A stretch of DNA of 10,539 bases from CAYWEP01 sp964457405 (GTDB lineage Bacteria > Patescibacteriota > Microgenomatia > Levybacterales > UBA12049). Position 1 is the first letter of the stretch. Each line of letters opens with the position of its first letter. The translations under genes and the position numbers were made by a program. Location of the stretch: the NCBI GenBank assembly GCA_964457405.1, contig CAYWEP010000039.1, positions 1 to 10,539 on the forward strand. Direction: 5' to 3'. The notes beneath the pieces are model-generated. The model worked only from the letters and a program-made list of their open reading frames with translations, did not search any database and was not told where the DNA came from. This document shows positions 4,839 through 10,539 of the stretch, one piece after another.

Positions 4839-6041
4839 ATGCTGCCTAAAGTTTTCAAACGCAAGCTTCGCATTGTTGTTGCCGGAAAAACGCTTTTTCA
4901 GCAGCAACGAGGAGACGTCGGAACATTTTTTGTCATCCTCATTATGGCAACGATCATTGGTGGCAGCTACTTTCTCGTCAACGGCATTCCCTCAAAGTTC
5001 CTCATCCAAGACCCGCTTGACCCTGATAAAGATACAACCTACAGCCTGAATAAGAAGAAAATTGCCAAAGGCAAAAAAAACGCCCTGCAGCTTAAGGATA
5101 TCCCATTCGTCTCAAATACGCCAACTCCCGCACCTGAAAGTAGAGAACCAAATGAACCCAGAGATCGGCCTGGAGAGGATACAACAAGGCCAAGACGACC
5201 AACACGACAACCGGATGAAAATGGAGTCGTTATTACACAACCGCCTGCAGAACCGCCTGATAGACCGCGTGGTAACTCTTGCGGCATTTCAAGCAGTCCG
5301 ATTTTAGAATTAGGAGAAGATGAGTCTGGTCGGTGTTGTGTTATGGACGGCGCTGCACGAAATGTATCTGAATGCTGCCCAGGAGTTTACTCGTGTGATA
5401 ATAAAAACCCCAAACCTGGTCAGCGATGTAGTGCAAATTACAATGGCGAGGAGATCGCAGATGATTATCCCGTATGGTGCGACGCAAAACCGATTATTTA
5501 CCTCTACCCGACCAAGCCAACGCTTGTTGATGTTGTCTTGACGGTTCCGGGAGAAGTTGTAGTGAGTGATCCACTGTATCCAGTGGGTGGCTGGAAAAAT
5601 GTTCTTGCTTATCCGGATGGACAATTGATATATAAAGGAAAAACATATAAAGAGCTTTTTTATGAGGCAGCTATTACCCCTATTGATATTCCAAAAAACG
5701 GAATCATTGTTGAAAAAGAGCAAATTCAAGCGGAGTTGGAGAAGATTGGGTTCCGTCTTGGTTTGATTAAACACGAATTAGCAGACTTTGTCAGCTTCTG
5801 GACTGATCGCCTATCAAAATCAGACAGTCCTTATATGATGATTTCTGTTTTTTCTCCAGAGGATAAAGAAAAAATTGACAAAGTAACTATCAGCCCTACG
5901 CCAGATACGTTTATACAATTTATTATGTACTATAAACCGCTAGAGCATCCTTATCCTATTGCCCCTCTTATATTACCTAACGAACCTCCAAAGCGTATAG
6001 GCTTTACTGCTGTAGAGTGGGGCGGAATCCTGGACGATTAG
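4839..6041 (+). CDS. Membrane-anchored Cys-rich protein with C-terminal YLYP/VEWGG domain
   Basis: The 400-residue product has a basic N-terminus, one membrane helix at about 28-48, and a short module (VNGIPSKF… GKKNALQLKDIPF, 48-90) also seen in the neighbouring VWA protein. A Pro/Arg/Asp-rich linker follows (94-145). Seven cysteines at 148-197, including two CC pairs, and an eighth at 214 suggest a disulfide-bonded knot outside the cell. Residues 214-397 are a conserved domain opening with KPIIYLYPTKP (217-227), containing GGWKNVLAYPDGQL and YKELFYEA, and closing with GFTAVEWGG (388-396). I recognise this arrangement as a recurring uncharacterised domain in Patescibacteria and some other bacteria, but can give it no function or accession. 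The frame is open further upstream, but that part is antisense to rpsB. The ATG at 4839 fits the promoter and places the basic residues directly before the helix. Confidence 0.86.
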   Translation: MLPKVFKRKLRIVVAGKTLFQQQRGDVGTFFVILIMATIIGGSYFLVNGIPSKFLIQDPLDPDKDTTYSLNKKKIAKGKKNALQLKDIPFVSNTPTPAPESREPNEPRDRPGEDTTRPRRPTRQPDENGVVITQPPAEPPDRPRGNSCGISSSPILELGEDESGRCCVMDGAARNVSECCPGVYSCDNKNPKPGQRCSANYNGEEIADDYPVWCDAKPIIYLYPTKPTLVDVVLTVPGEVVVSDPLYPVGGWKNVLAYPDGQLIYKGKTYKELFYEAAITPIDIPKNGIIVEKEQIQAELEKIGFRLGLIKHELADFVSFWTDRLSKSDSPYMMISVFSPEDKEKIDKVTISPTPDTFIQFIMYYKPLEHPYPIAPLILPNEPPKRIGFTAVEWGGILDD

Positions 6042-6110
6042 AGTTTGACGATAGATGATAGAGTATAGAAGATGGGTTTAGAAAATAGAAGGTGGAAGAT
6101 GGATTCCCGT
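6042..6110. repeat. Purine-rich low-complexity spacer between convergent genes
   Basis: This 69-bp tail-to-tail spacer is mostly A and G on the plus strand, made of degenerate GATAGA/AGAAGATGG units (for example near 6051, 6070 and 6096). No hairpin followed by a T tract is visible on either strand, so termination for the two converging genes is unexplained. Confidence 0.4.
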
Positions 6111-6764
6111 CTATAGTGCTCCTTCCAGCAGCGTCACCGAGTCGAGGATGTTTTGGAAGAACTGCTCTTTCTCCGCTTCTTTATCACCCTCATAATACGC
6201 ATACGTAATAATATAGAGATAGCCGGCATTTTCAAAGAAAATATAGGATTTGAGTACGGGTTTCTTTACTGTTGTCCCATTGGGCTGAATAGGCAAAATG
6301 CCAGTCAATTTTATGGCCGAGTGACCGAGAACGGTCGTTTCTGAACGTTCTACATCAAGGTTCGTACTTAACCTATCTACCCTCTCTTGCAATGAATCAC
6401 CTTCTTGAATCGGACCAGCTTCGATATGAAAGCGAGGAAATGCTTCCTGAGTGCTACCTGGTGTTATCGATACTCCGTCCCCGCCGCCTCTGAGCGTATA
6501 TAGTTGCGTGCGCCAGCCGTCAGGATACTGAAATGTAAAAAGTGCTGACTCGTATGTTTCTGCAAGCTCTCCAATCTTTGTATCTGGACTCTCTACAGGG
6601 GGTGTTGGCTCTGGTCGTTGTGGTGCTCCGCGTCCTATGATTGCGATAACAATGACAAGAACGACAAAGAGAAGACCCAAAATGACAACAGCTTTCCGAG
6701 GAGGGGCCTTTGCCTTTTGATTGTTCTCTTCCAAATCTTGTAGCTTAGACGCAGTATCTTCCAT
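6111..6764 (-). CDS. Membrane-anchored PsbP/DUF1795-like protein
   Basis: The 217-residue protein has a charged cytoplasmic N-terminus (1-24), a membrane helix at about 25-44, a Pro-rich linker (45-62) and an extracytoplasmic domain at about 70-212. The domain starts ESALFTFQYPDGWRTQL, resembling the 'F-YP-GW' opening of PsbP-like and DUF1795 domains. It also has the late FFENAGYLYIITYAYYEGDKEAEKEQFFQNILDSVTL stretch, in which a Tyr-rich strand precedes the closing helix. Such domains are scaffolds of varied function in the envelope, so no reaction can be given. There are no cysteines, unlike most of its neighbours. It is divergent from the VWA gene across 58 bp and convergent with the YLYP gene. 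Confidence 0.78.
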   Translation of the reverse strand: MEDTASKLQDLEENNQKAKAPPRKAVVILGLLFVVLVIVIAIIGRGAPQRPEPTPPVESPDTKIGELAETYESALFTFQYPDGWRTQLYTLRGGGDGVSITPGSTQEAFPRFHIEAGPIQEGDSLQERVDRLSTNLDVERSETTVLGHSAIKLTGILPIQPNGTTVKKPVLKSYIFFENAGYLYIITYAYYEGDKEAEKEQFFQNILDSVTLLEGAL

Positions 6765-6803
6765 AGTATGTATAGTATGTCATTGGGAGACTCGTTGTGT
6801 CAA
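6765..6803 (-). promoter_or_regulatory. Promoter of the PsbP-like gene
   Basis: A perfect -35 TTGACA on the minus strand (6798-6803), an 18-bp spacer and TGA-CATACT (6774-6782), an extended -10 with a 4/6 hexamer. The start would be near 6767, leaving about three bases before the ATG. CATACTA occurs twice between the -10 and the start codon. No Shine-Dalgarno sequence is present. Confidence 0.55.
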
Positions 6804-6807
6804 TTTC

Positions 6808-6822
6808 TGATAAGATACATCT
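6808..6822 (+). promoter_or_regulatory. Extended -10 promoter giving a leaderless VWA transcript
   Basis: TGATAAGAT (6808-6816) is an extended -10. Six bases (ACATCT) follow before the ATG at 6823, so +1 coincides with the start codon. The arrangement is nearly the same as at frr (ACATTC then ATG). No good -35 is seen at 16-18 bp. Confidence 0.52.
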
Positions 6823-7632
6823 ATGCGTGGCAAAATCTCCTATTACGTCCTCCTCATCTTCGGCATTATCGTTGTTGGGTCAATCATCCTATCAAACGGC
6901 ATTTTCCCGTCATTCCCTATAAATCCGCTTGAGCGTTTGCAGTTTGAAATCGGTAACGTTGATAAAAAGGGTAAAAACAAAAAACCGGCAATACAGTTGA
7001 GAGTTGCAAAGATAAAATGCCCAAAGAAAATCGGCGCGAGTTTTATCGTTGATACCTCAGGATCCATGAAGCAAAATAAGCGGATGGATGCGGTAAAAAC
7101 TGCGCTCAGCGAATTTGCATCTGATATGCCAAGCGACGGACTCATCAATCTCTATGTCTATAACGATTCTATTGTCGAAGCCGTATCGCTTGCTCCGTAC
7201 GAGGATACAAAAGAGGAATTTGCAGAAGCAGTCGCGCAATTGACGCCGCGATCTGAGACAAGAACGCGCGATGCGCTCAGTTTTGCCAGACAGCAACTCA
7301 ACATCAGGCGGCAGCAGTATCCAGAGCATGAAATGTCTGTTATTCTCATTTCAGACGGTATCCCCGAAACTGCGGAGAATAACAAAAGATTGGGGAAAAA
7401 CCATCAGTATGACGCGTCCCAAGACCCGACAGATATTGCAACTGCTTTAAAAAATGACGGGTATACTGTCTATACTGTTGCTATTCCTGATACGCTTGAT
7501 GCAGCACAAAACAAAAAGCATCAGGAAATCATGAAAGCCGCTGCATCAACGCCTGATGATTCCTATATCCCGATATACAATGAAGATCTCACAAACGTCA
7601 TTACCAAAATCTCCAAAAAAATGTGCGATTAG
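6823..7632 (+). CDS. Membrane-anchored von Willebrand factor A protein
   Basis: The 269-residue product has a membrane helix at about 7-24, a short stalk (25-60) and a complete VWA domain at about 66-269. The MIDAS metal site looks intact: DTSGS at 77-81, a threonine at 146 or 148 before RDAL, and SDG at 177-179. Such domains bind protein partners through a divalent metal ion. Cys66 just before the domain and Cys268 at the very end are the only cysteines and could clasp the domain, as in VWF A1/A3 domains. This implies an extracytoplasmic location. The anchor and stalk resemble those of the YLYP protein. It is not part of a BatA/MoxR-type operon, as no AAA+ partner is near. The stop overlaps the stop of the convergent Cys/His-rich gene by 4 bp. 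Confidence 0.92.
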   Translation: MRGKISYYVLLIFGIIVVGSIILSNGIFPSFPINPLERLQFEIGNVDKKGKNKKPAIQLRVAKIKCPKKIGASFIVDTSGSMKQNKRMDAVKTALSEFASDMPSDGLINLYVYNDSIVEAVSLAPYEDTKEEFAEAVAQLTPRSETRTRDALSFARQQLNIRRQQYPEHEMSVILISDGIPETAENNKRLGKNHQYDASQDPTDIATALKNDGYTVYTVAIPDTLDAAQNKKHQEIMKAAASTPDDSYIPIYNEDLTNVITKISKKMCD

Positions 7633-8825
7633 CCATTGATACAATCCTCTTTATAGTCTACTGGTGCGTTCTGACAATAATCCCTCTTTTGCTTATCTGG
7701 GAGGTTAGCCCGCTTGAGCCGGTAAGCAATCTGACGAAAACAGTAGCTATTTGAGCCACGGGCTGCTGATGCGCATACGGAAATAACATTATCTCGAAAT
7801 TCAGGCGATGACGCCATCATGGAGCCTGTAATTTGTCCTAAGCATTTGTCATACATCCCCCAATCTTTTTCAATAAATGGTTCACAGACGCGCGGCAGAT
7901 CAGATGCCTTGAAATCGCTGAAAACAACCATATTGCCAGCGCCATAGATGTAGCACGCCTCGCGAAAATTCTTCTGAGAAAGACCGTAGCATTTCTCATA
8001 CAATCCCGCCGGATCCTCATTGCTCATTGATATATACATATATGATATTTCTTTCCAACACGCTTCTGCTTGTTCTCCGCTATGCTGTAAGCAAAGAGCC
8101 TCAATTTTTTTGGTATTTTCTACATTCCACGGCAATGGTTTAGCCAACTTGTGATCAATTAAGTTTAGCCTCGTTAGATTTTCCATAAAAACGCCGCTCA
8201 TGCATTCATATCTCGCAGCGTTGTCCACAACGTTTTTACAGACCGAAAGCGCGTAATCAATATCCCCACCTGTTTCAACCAACAGTAAATGTCCCAGAAT
8301 ATGGTTGCAGCTAAGCACCCCCTGCTCTTTAACGATGCTACAAATAACTGGAAATTGATCTGCGGTTAGGGCAAATTTCTGGTCAACCTGCATATGTTTT
8401 TCCAAAATGCCGTGCATAAATCCGCCAGTGCAGAAGTTGGGATCTTGTTGAGACAGTAGATCCTTCCATTTGCTCGGATCCTTCTCCATTTGCGCATAGG
8501 CTATTTTGTGCGATATGAGGTGACAACCCCGTGCGCCCCTGGGATCTTTTTTCTGCAAAGCGACTAAGACCTTTTTCGCAAATGTCAGATCTGTTTTTTG
8601 GGACAGCGTATAAAAACCATCTGCATAGCACTGCTCTTTACGAGAATATCTTCCACACGCTGCATAGAACCGCTCGACCTCAGATGAAATCCCAAGTGGT
8701 TTTTCTTTCTGAGAGGATTTTACGAGCTGGAATGAATAGAGATAAATAATTGTCAAAACAAGAACGAGTGCGGAAAGAAAAACTGTCAGAACGGTTGGAA
8801 GTCGTTTCGGCAGCTTAAAGGACAT
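7629..8825 (-). CDS. Membrane-anchored 18-Cys/6-His repeat protein (paralogue A)
   Basis: The 398-residue protein has a basic N-terminus, one membrane helix at about 12-31 and a large outer domain. All 18 cysteines are in the outer domain, and most fall in pairs 9-14 residues apart, repeating about every 34-37 residues in the C-terminal half (245/256, 279/291, 314/328, 351/362, 384/395). This suggests a helical-hairpin solenoid stapled by disulfides, similar in idea to Sel1-type Hcp proteins but not recognisably related. Histidines cluster in GCHxxxH (102, 106), GGFMHG (138), CNHxxxH (175, 179) and DHKLAK (225); two HxxxH helices could bind a metal. GVFMEN at 211-216 belongs to a family of hypothetical proteins I have seen but cannot name. 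An ATG two codons upstream (8831) is possible, but a TATACT six bases before 8825 favours the inner start. Confidence 0.85.
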   Translation of the reverse strand: MSFKLPKRLPTVLTVFLSALVLVLTIIYLYSFQLVKSSQKEKPLGISSEVERFYAACGRYSRKEQCYADGFYTLSQKTDLTFAKKVLVALQKKDPRGARGCHLISHKIAYAQMEKDPSKWKDLLSQQDPNFCTGGFMHGILEKHMQVDQKFALTADQFPVICSIVKEQGVLSCNHILGHLLLVETGGDIDYALSVCKNVVDNAARYECMSGVFMENLTRLNLIDHKLAKPLPWNVENTKKIEALCLQHSGEQAEACWKEISYMYISMSNEDPAGLYEKCYGLSQKNFREACYIYGAGNMVVFSDFKASDLPRVCEPFIEKDWGMYDKCLGQITGSMMASSPEFRDNVISVCASAARGSNSYCFRQIAYRLKRANLPDKQKRDYCQNAPVDYKEDCING

Positions 8826-8856
8826 AAGCATAGTATAGATGATTTTTGCTATTATA
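8826..8856 (-). promoter_or_regulatory. Candidate -10 elements of paralogue A
   Basis: TATACT (8832-8837) ends six bases before the ATG at 8825, which would give a leaderless transcript from the inner start. A perfect TATAAT (8851-8856) further up would give a leader of about 19 nt to the same ATG. Neither has a TG extension or a good -35, so which one acts is open. Confidence 0.35.
8847..8855 (+). promoter_or_regulatory. Extended -10 promoter of the cupredoxin-like gene
   Basis: TGC-TATTAT (8847-8855) is an extended -10 with a 5/6 hexamer. It is 11 bases before the ATG at 8867, predicting a leader of about five bases. It overlaps the minus-strand TATAAT of the divergent gene, so the two promoters may interfere. 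Confidence 0.45.
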
Positions 8857-8866
8857 TATGTGCTCT

Positions 8867-9361
8867 ATGAAGATTAAGAAAATACATCTGGCAATTATTA
8901 TATTACTCTTTCTTGCCGGATTTCTTTCCTTTGGGATTGTGAGAAACTACCAGACAATCAAAGCAAAAAGCACAACAATCGCAGCGGAAACAACGGACAA
9001 GAATGTGCCAACTCCGCCACAATCTCTGCTTCCCCCGCCTCCTGCAAGAAATGCGTCGGAAGCAGATAAAAAGAAATACCGCGAGCTTATTATGTCAATG
9101 GCGCAAGAGACAAATATCTTAGTCTTTGGAGAAGGCTGCACCTCCTCTCTTCCGGTTATAAGTATTGAAAGTGGCAAGTTGTTGATTCTTAAAAATAGTG
9201 ATAACAAAGAGCACACATTTGTGGTAAATGTTGCACACACATATACTATTCCGGCAAATGGAGAGAAAACTATAACTGCTGATCTTGGAAAAGGGAAAGG
9301 GATTTATGATTACGCGTGTGATGACTCCCTGAGGGTAAGAGGATTACTACTTGTTCGCTAG
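8867..9361 (+). CDS. Small membrane-anchored cupredoxin-like protein with degenerate metal site
   Basis: The 164-residue product has a membrane helix at about 7-25, a Pro-rich linker (47-60), a short helix (63-82) and a beta-rich domain at about 83-164. Features typical of plastocyanin-like folds are a strand LLILKNSDNKEHTF with His116, a 'IPANGEKTI' turn (128-136) and the closing GIYDYACDD with Cys151. A true type 1 copper site needs a second histidine and often a methionine a few residues after the cysteine. Here the stretch is CDDSLRVRGLLLV, so those ligands are missing. Cys91 could instead pair with Cys151 in a disulfide. Electron transfer through type 1 copper is therefore doubtful; a structural or binding role is as likely. 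An in-frame ATG seven codons upstream is less likely because the extended -10 lies between. It sits between the two 18-Cys paralogues on the opposite strand. Confidence 0.75.
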   Translation: MKIKKIHLAIIILLFLAGFLSFGIVRNYQTIKAKSTTIAAETTDKNVPTPPQSLLPPPPARNASEADKKKYRELIMSMAQETNILVFGEGCTSSLPVISIESGKLLILKNSDNKEHTFVVNVAHTYTIPANGEKTITADLGKGKGIYDYACDDSLRVRGLLLVR

Positions 9362-9363
9362 TA

Positions 9364-10539
9364 TTAGCCTCCCACACAAAGCTCTTTGTAGTCGCCTGGC
9401 ACATTGGCACAATATCGCGCTCTTCCATCTTTGGGAAGGTATTTTGCCAAGTGTTTCCCAACACTTTCATAACAGCTTGAAAGATCTGAGGTTGGCATTG
9501 TTTTACAATACCCGATTGCGCGCGTGCTAAATTCCGGTGTACTTTTAATAAGTGAGCCTATGACCCTGTTAACACACCCCCAATATTTTTCATCATCTAC
9601 GATATATGGTTGGCAAAACAAAGCCGATGTTTCGTTCCTGAAATGAGACGTATGAGAAATAATACTCAGGCCGTGCTCATAACACTCATCTATACTTTCT
9701 TGGGATTTTCCATCTTGACACCGAAGGTACAGTGTACCTGGATCATCTTTATACACGAAAGCAATCATGTGCGACAACTCGCGCCAACAACCTACATGGG
9801 CAGGGCCTGTGTATTGCATGCAAATGTCAACTTGCTTGGCAATGGTCTCCTCATCCCACGGGAGTTTTTTTGCTAGCTTATGCGCGATGAGGTTTTCTCT
9901 TGTTTCATTCTCCATGAATACACCGCTATGGCACTCAAACTGCATTTTTTTGGGGAGAGCAGCGCAAATTTTAATTGCTTCATCAATGTGAGCGCCCGTC
10001 TCAACGAGGAGTAAATGTCCCATGATGTGCGCACAATTCCCATCCCGCGCGTCTTTATTATTTCTTATTGTTAACGCACAGATCTGTGGGACTGTTTTTG
10101 CGTCAAGGACAAACGCATCATCAATCTTATATCGCGCCTCAAGCACTCCATGTAAATATCCGCCAGAGCACGCATCAGGTGACAATTTACCGAGTAGTAA
10201 CTGCCACTGATCCGGATCCTTCTCTGTCGCGGCGGTCGAGATGTTGTGCGCGATAAAATGACACCCCCTCGCTTCCTCATCAACTGTTTGTAACGCAGTA
10301 AGCGTACTGACCGCATGCTCAAAGCTTGTTTCTTTGGTCAGCGCCCCAAACTCCCGAGCATAACAGTTTTCCCTATCACCTGTTGTCTGACATGCCTTAA
10401 AAATCGCATTGCCTGACTTTTGTGTTTCCCCAGGAATACGCTTGTCCTGAAATATACTCTTTTCAGGCTGTTTGAAGAGTGCATAGGGTGGAAAACGAGA
10501 GGAGATGAACCAGTTGAGCGCAAACCCGCTGAGAAATGT
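9364..10539 (-). CDS. Membrane-anchored 18-Cys/6-His repeat protein (paralogue B; N-terminus beyond right edge)
   Basis: The frame is open from the stop at 9364 to the last base, giving 391 residues without the start. The first visible residues (TFLSGFALNWFISS) look like the end of a membrane helix. It aligns co-linearly with paralogue A over its whole length. All 18 cysteines correspond (visible residues 50, 59, 93, 124, 154, 169, 192, 203, 240, 251, 274, 286, 309, 322, 345, 356, 377, 388), and so do six histidines (94, 98, 130, 171, 175, 220). Near-identical stretches include GHLLLVETG, SGVFMEN, HKLAK and LPW. A TTG at 10185 could be misread as the start, but the conserved CHFIAH region lies upstream of it and in frame. 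The end is two bases from the stop of the convergent cupredoxin-like gene. Probably a tandem duplicate of paralogue A that has diverged; function unknown. Confidence 0.86.
   Translation of the reverse strand, partial: TFLSGFALNWFISSRFPPYALFKQPEKSIFQDKRIPGETQKSGNAIFKACQTTGDRENCYAREFGALTKETSFEHAVSTLTALQTVDEEARGCHFIAHNISTAATEKDPDQWQLLLGKLSPDACSGGYLHGVLEARYKIDDAFVLDAKTVPQICALTIRNNKDARDGNCAHIMGHLLLVETGAHIDEAIKICAALPKKMQFECHSGVFMENETRENLIAHKLAKKLPWDEETIAKQVDICMQYTGPAHVGCWRELSHMIAFVYKDDPGTLYLRCQDGKSQESIDECYEHGLSIISHTSHFRNETSALFCQPYIVDDEKYWGCVNRVIGSLIKSTPEFSTRAIGYCKTMPTSDLSSCYESVGKHLAKYLPKDGRARYCANVPGDYKELCVGG

Noticed and set aside
5310..5774. 154-codon open frame on the minus strand inside the YLYP gene
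   Set aside because: Opposite a gene with clear conserved motifs, and it has no recognisable domain of its own.
9364..10185. Start of paralogue B at the TTG codon at 10183-10185
   Set aside because: The upstream in-frame sequence aligns with paralogue A, including conserved Cys and His, and stays open to the window edge, so the TTG is an internal leucine.
550..10216. Eight GGATCC sites, more than expected by chance for 10.5 kb
   Set aside because: Most encode Asp-Pro or lie in repeats and paralogous codons; there is no restriction-modification gene here, and composition alone may explain it.
1..10539. CRISPR arrays, tRNA or rRNA genes, transposases
   Set aside because: No regularly spaced repeats, cloverleaf-like sequences, rRNA segments or transposase motifs were found on reading both strands by eye.

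Overview
The window looks like chromosomal DNA from a bacterium of the Candidate Phyla Radiation (Patescibacteria). This is inferred, not proven. The reasons are a very short EF-Ts, a stripped-down rpsB–tsf–frr–rseP cluster lacking pyrH, uppS, cdsA and dxr, many small single-pass membrane-anchored proteins of unrecognised function, near-absence of Shine-Dalgarno sequences, and spacers made of palindromic or low-complexity repeats. The standard genetic code fits every gene: all visible stops are TAA or TAG and no gene needs TGA read as sense. There are no RNA genes, transposases or CRISPR arrays.

Left part (1-4715, all minus strand). Read in the direction of transcription the order is rpsB, tsf, frr, rseP, a membrane protein with a pseudopilin-like C-terminal domain, and a 6-phosphogluconolactonase-like gene that runs off the left edge. 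The first three are translation genes and rseP is a site-2 intramembrane protease. rpsB has a good promoter, a leader of about 66 nt and the only convincing Shine-Dalgarno sequence in the window. That leader contains two perfect 8-bp pairings in pseudoknot order, one of which covers the Shine-Dalgarno sequence, so it is a candidate autoregulatory ribosomal-protein leader. frr, rseP and the pilin-like gene each carry an extended -10 motif placed so that transcription would begin at, or within about six bases of, the start codon.

Right part (4839-10539). Six genes alternate strictly in strand (+ - + - + -). All are predicted to have one N-terminal membrane anchor and an extracytoplasmic domain: a Cys-rich protein ending in a conserved 'YLYP…VEWGG' domain; a PsbP/DUF1795-like protein; a von Willebrand factor A protein with an intact MIDAS; a large Cys/His-rich protein; a small cupredoxin-like protein; and a second Cys/His-rich protein homologous to the first, cut by the right edge. 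The two large proteins share all 18 cysteines and six histidines visible in the domain, with spacing that suggests disulfide-stapled helical repeats. Divergent gene pairs share short promoter regions with extended -10 motifs. Two of the convergent pairs end within 2-4 bp of each other, leaving no room for ordinary terminators.

The left block is core translation plus envelope proteolysis. The right block is a cell-surface island whose genes share topology and promoter style but have no assignable pathway. The strongest leads are the rpsB leader, the leaderless promoter pattern and the paired 18-Cys/6-His proteins.
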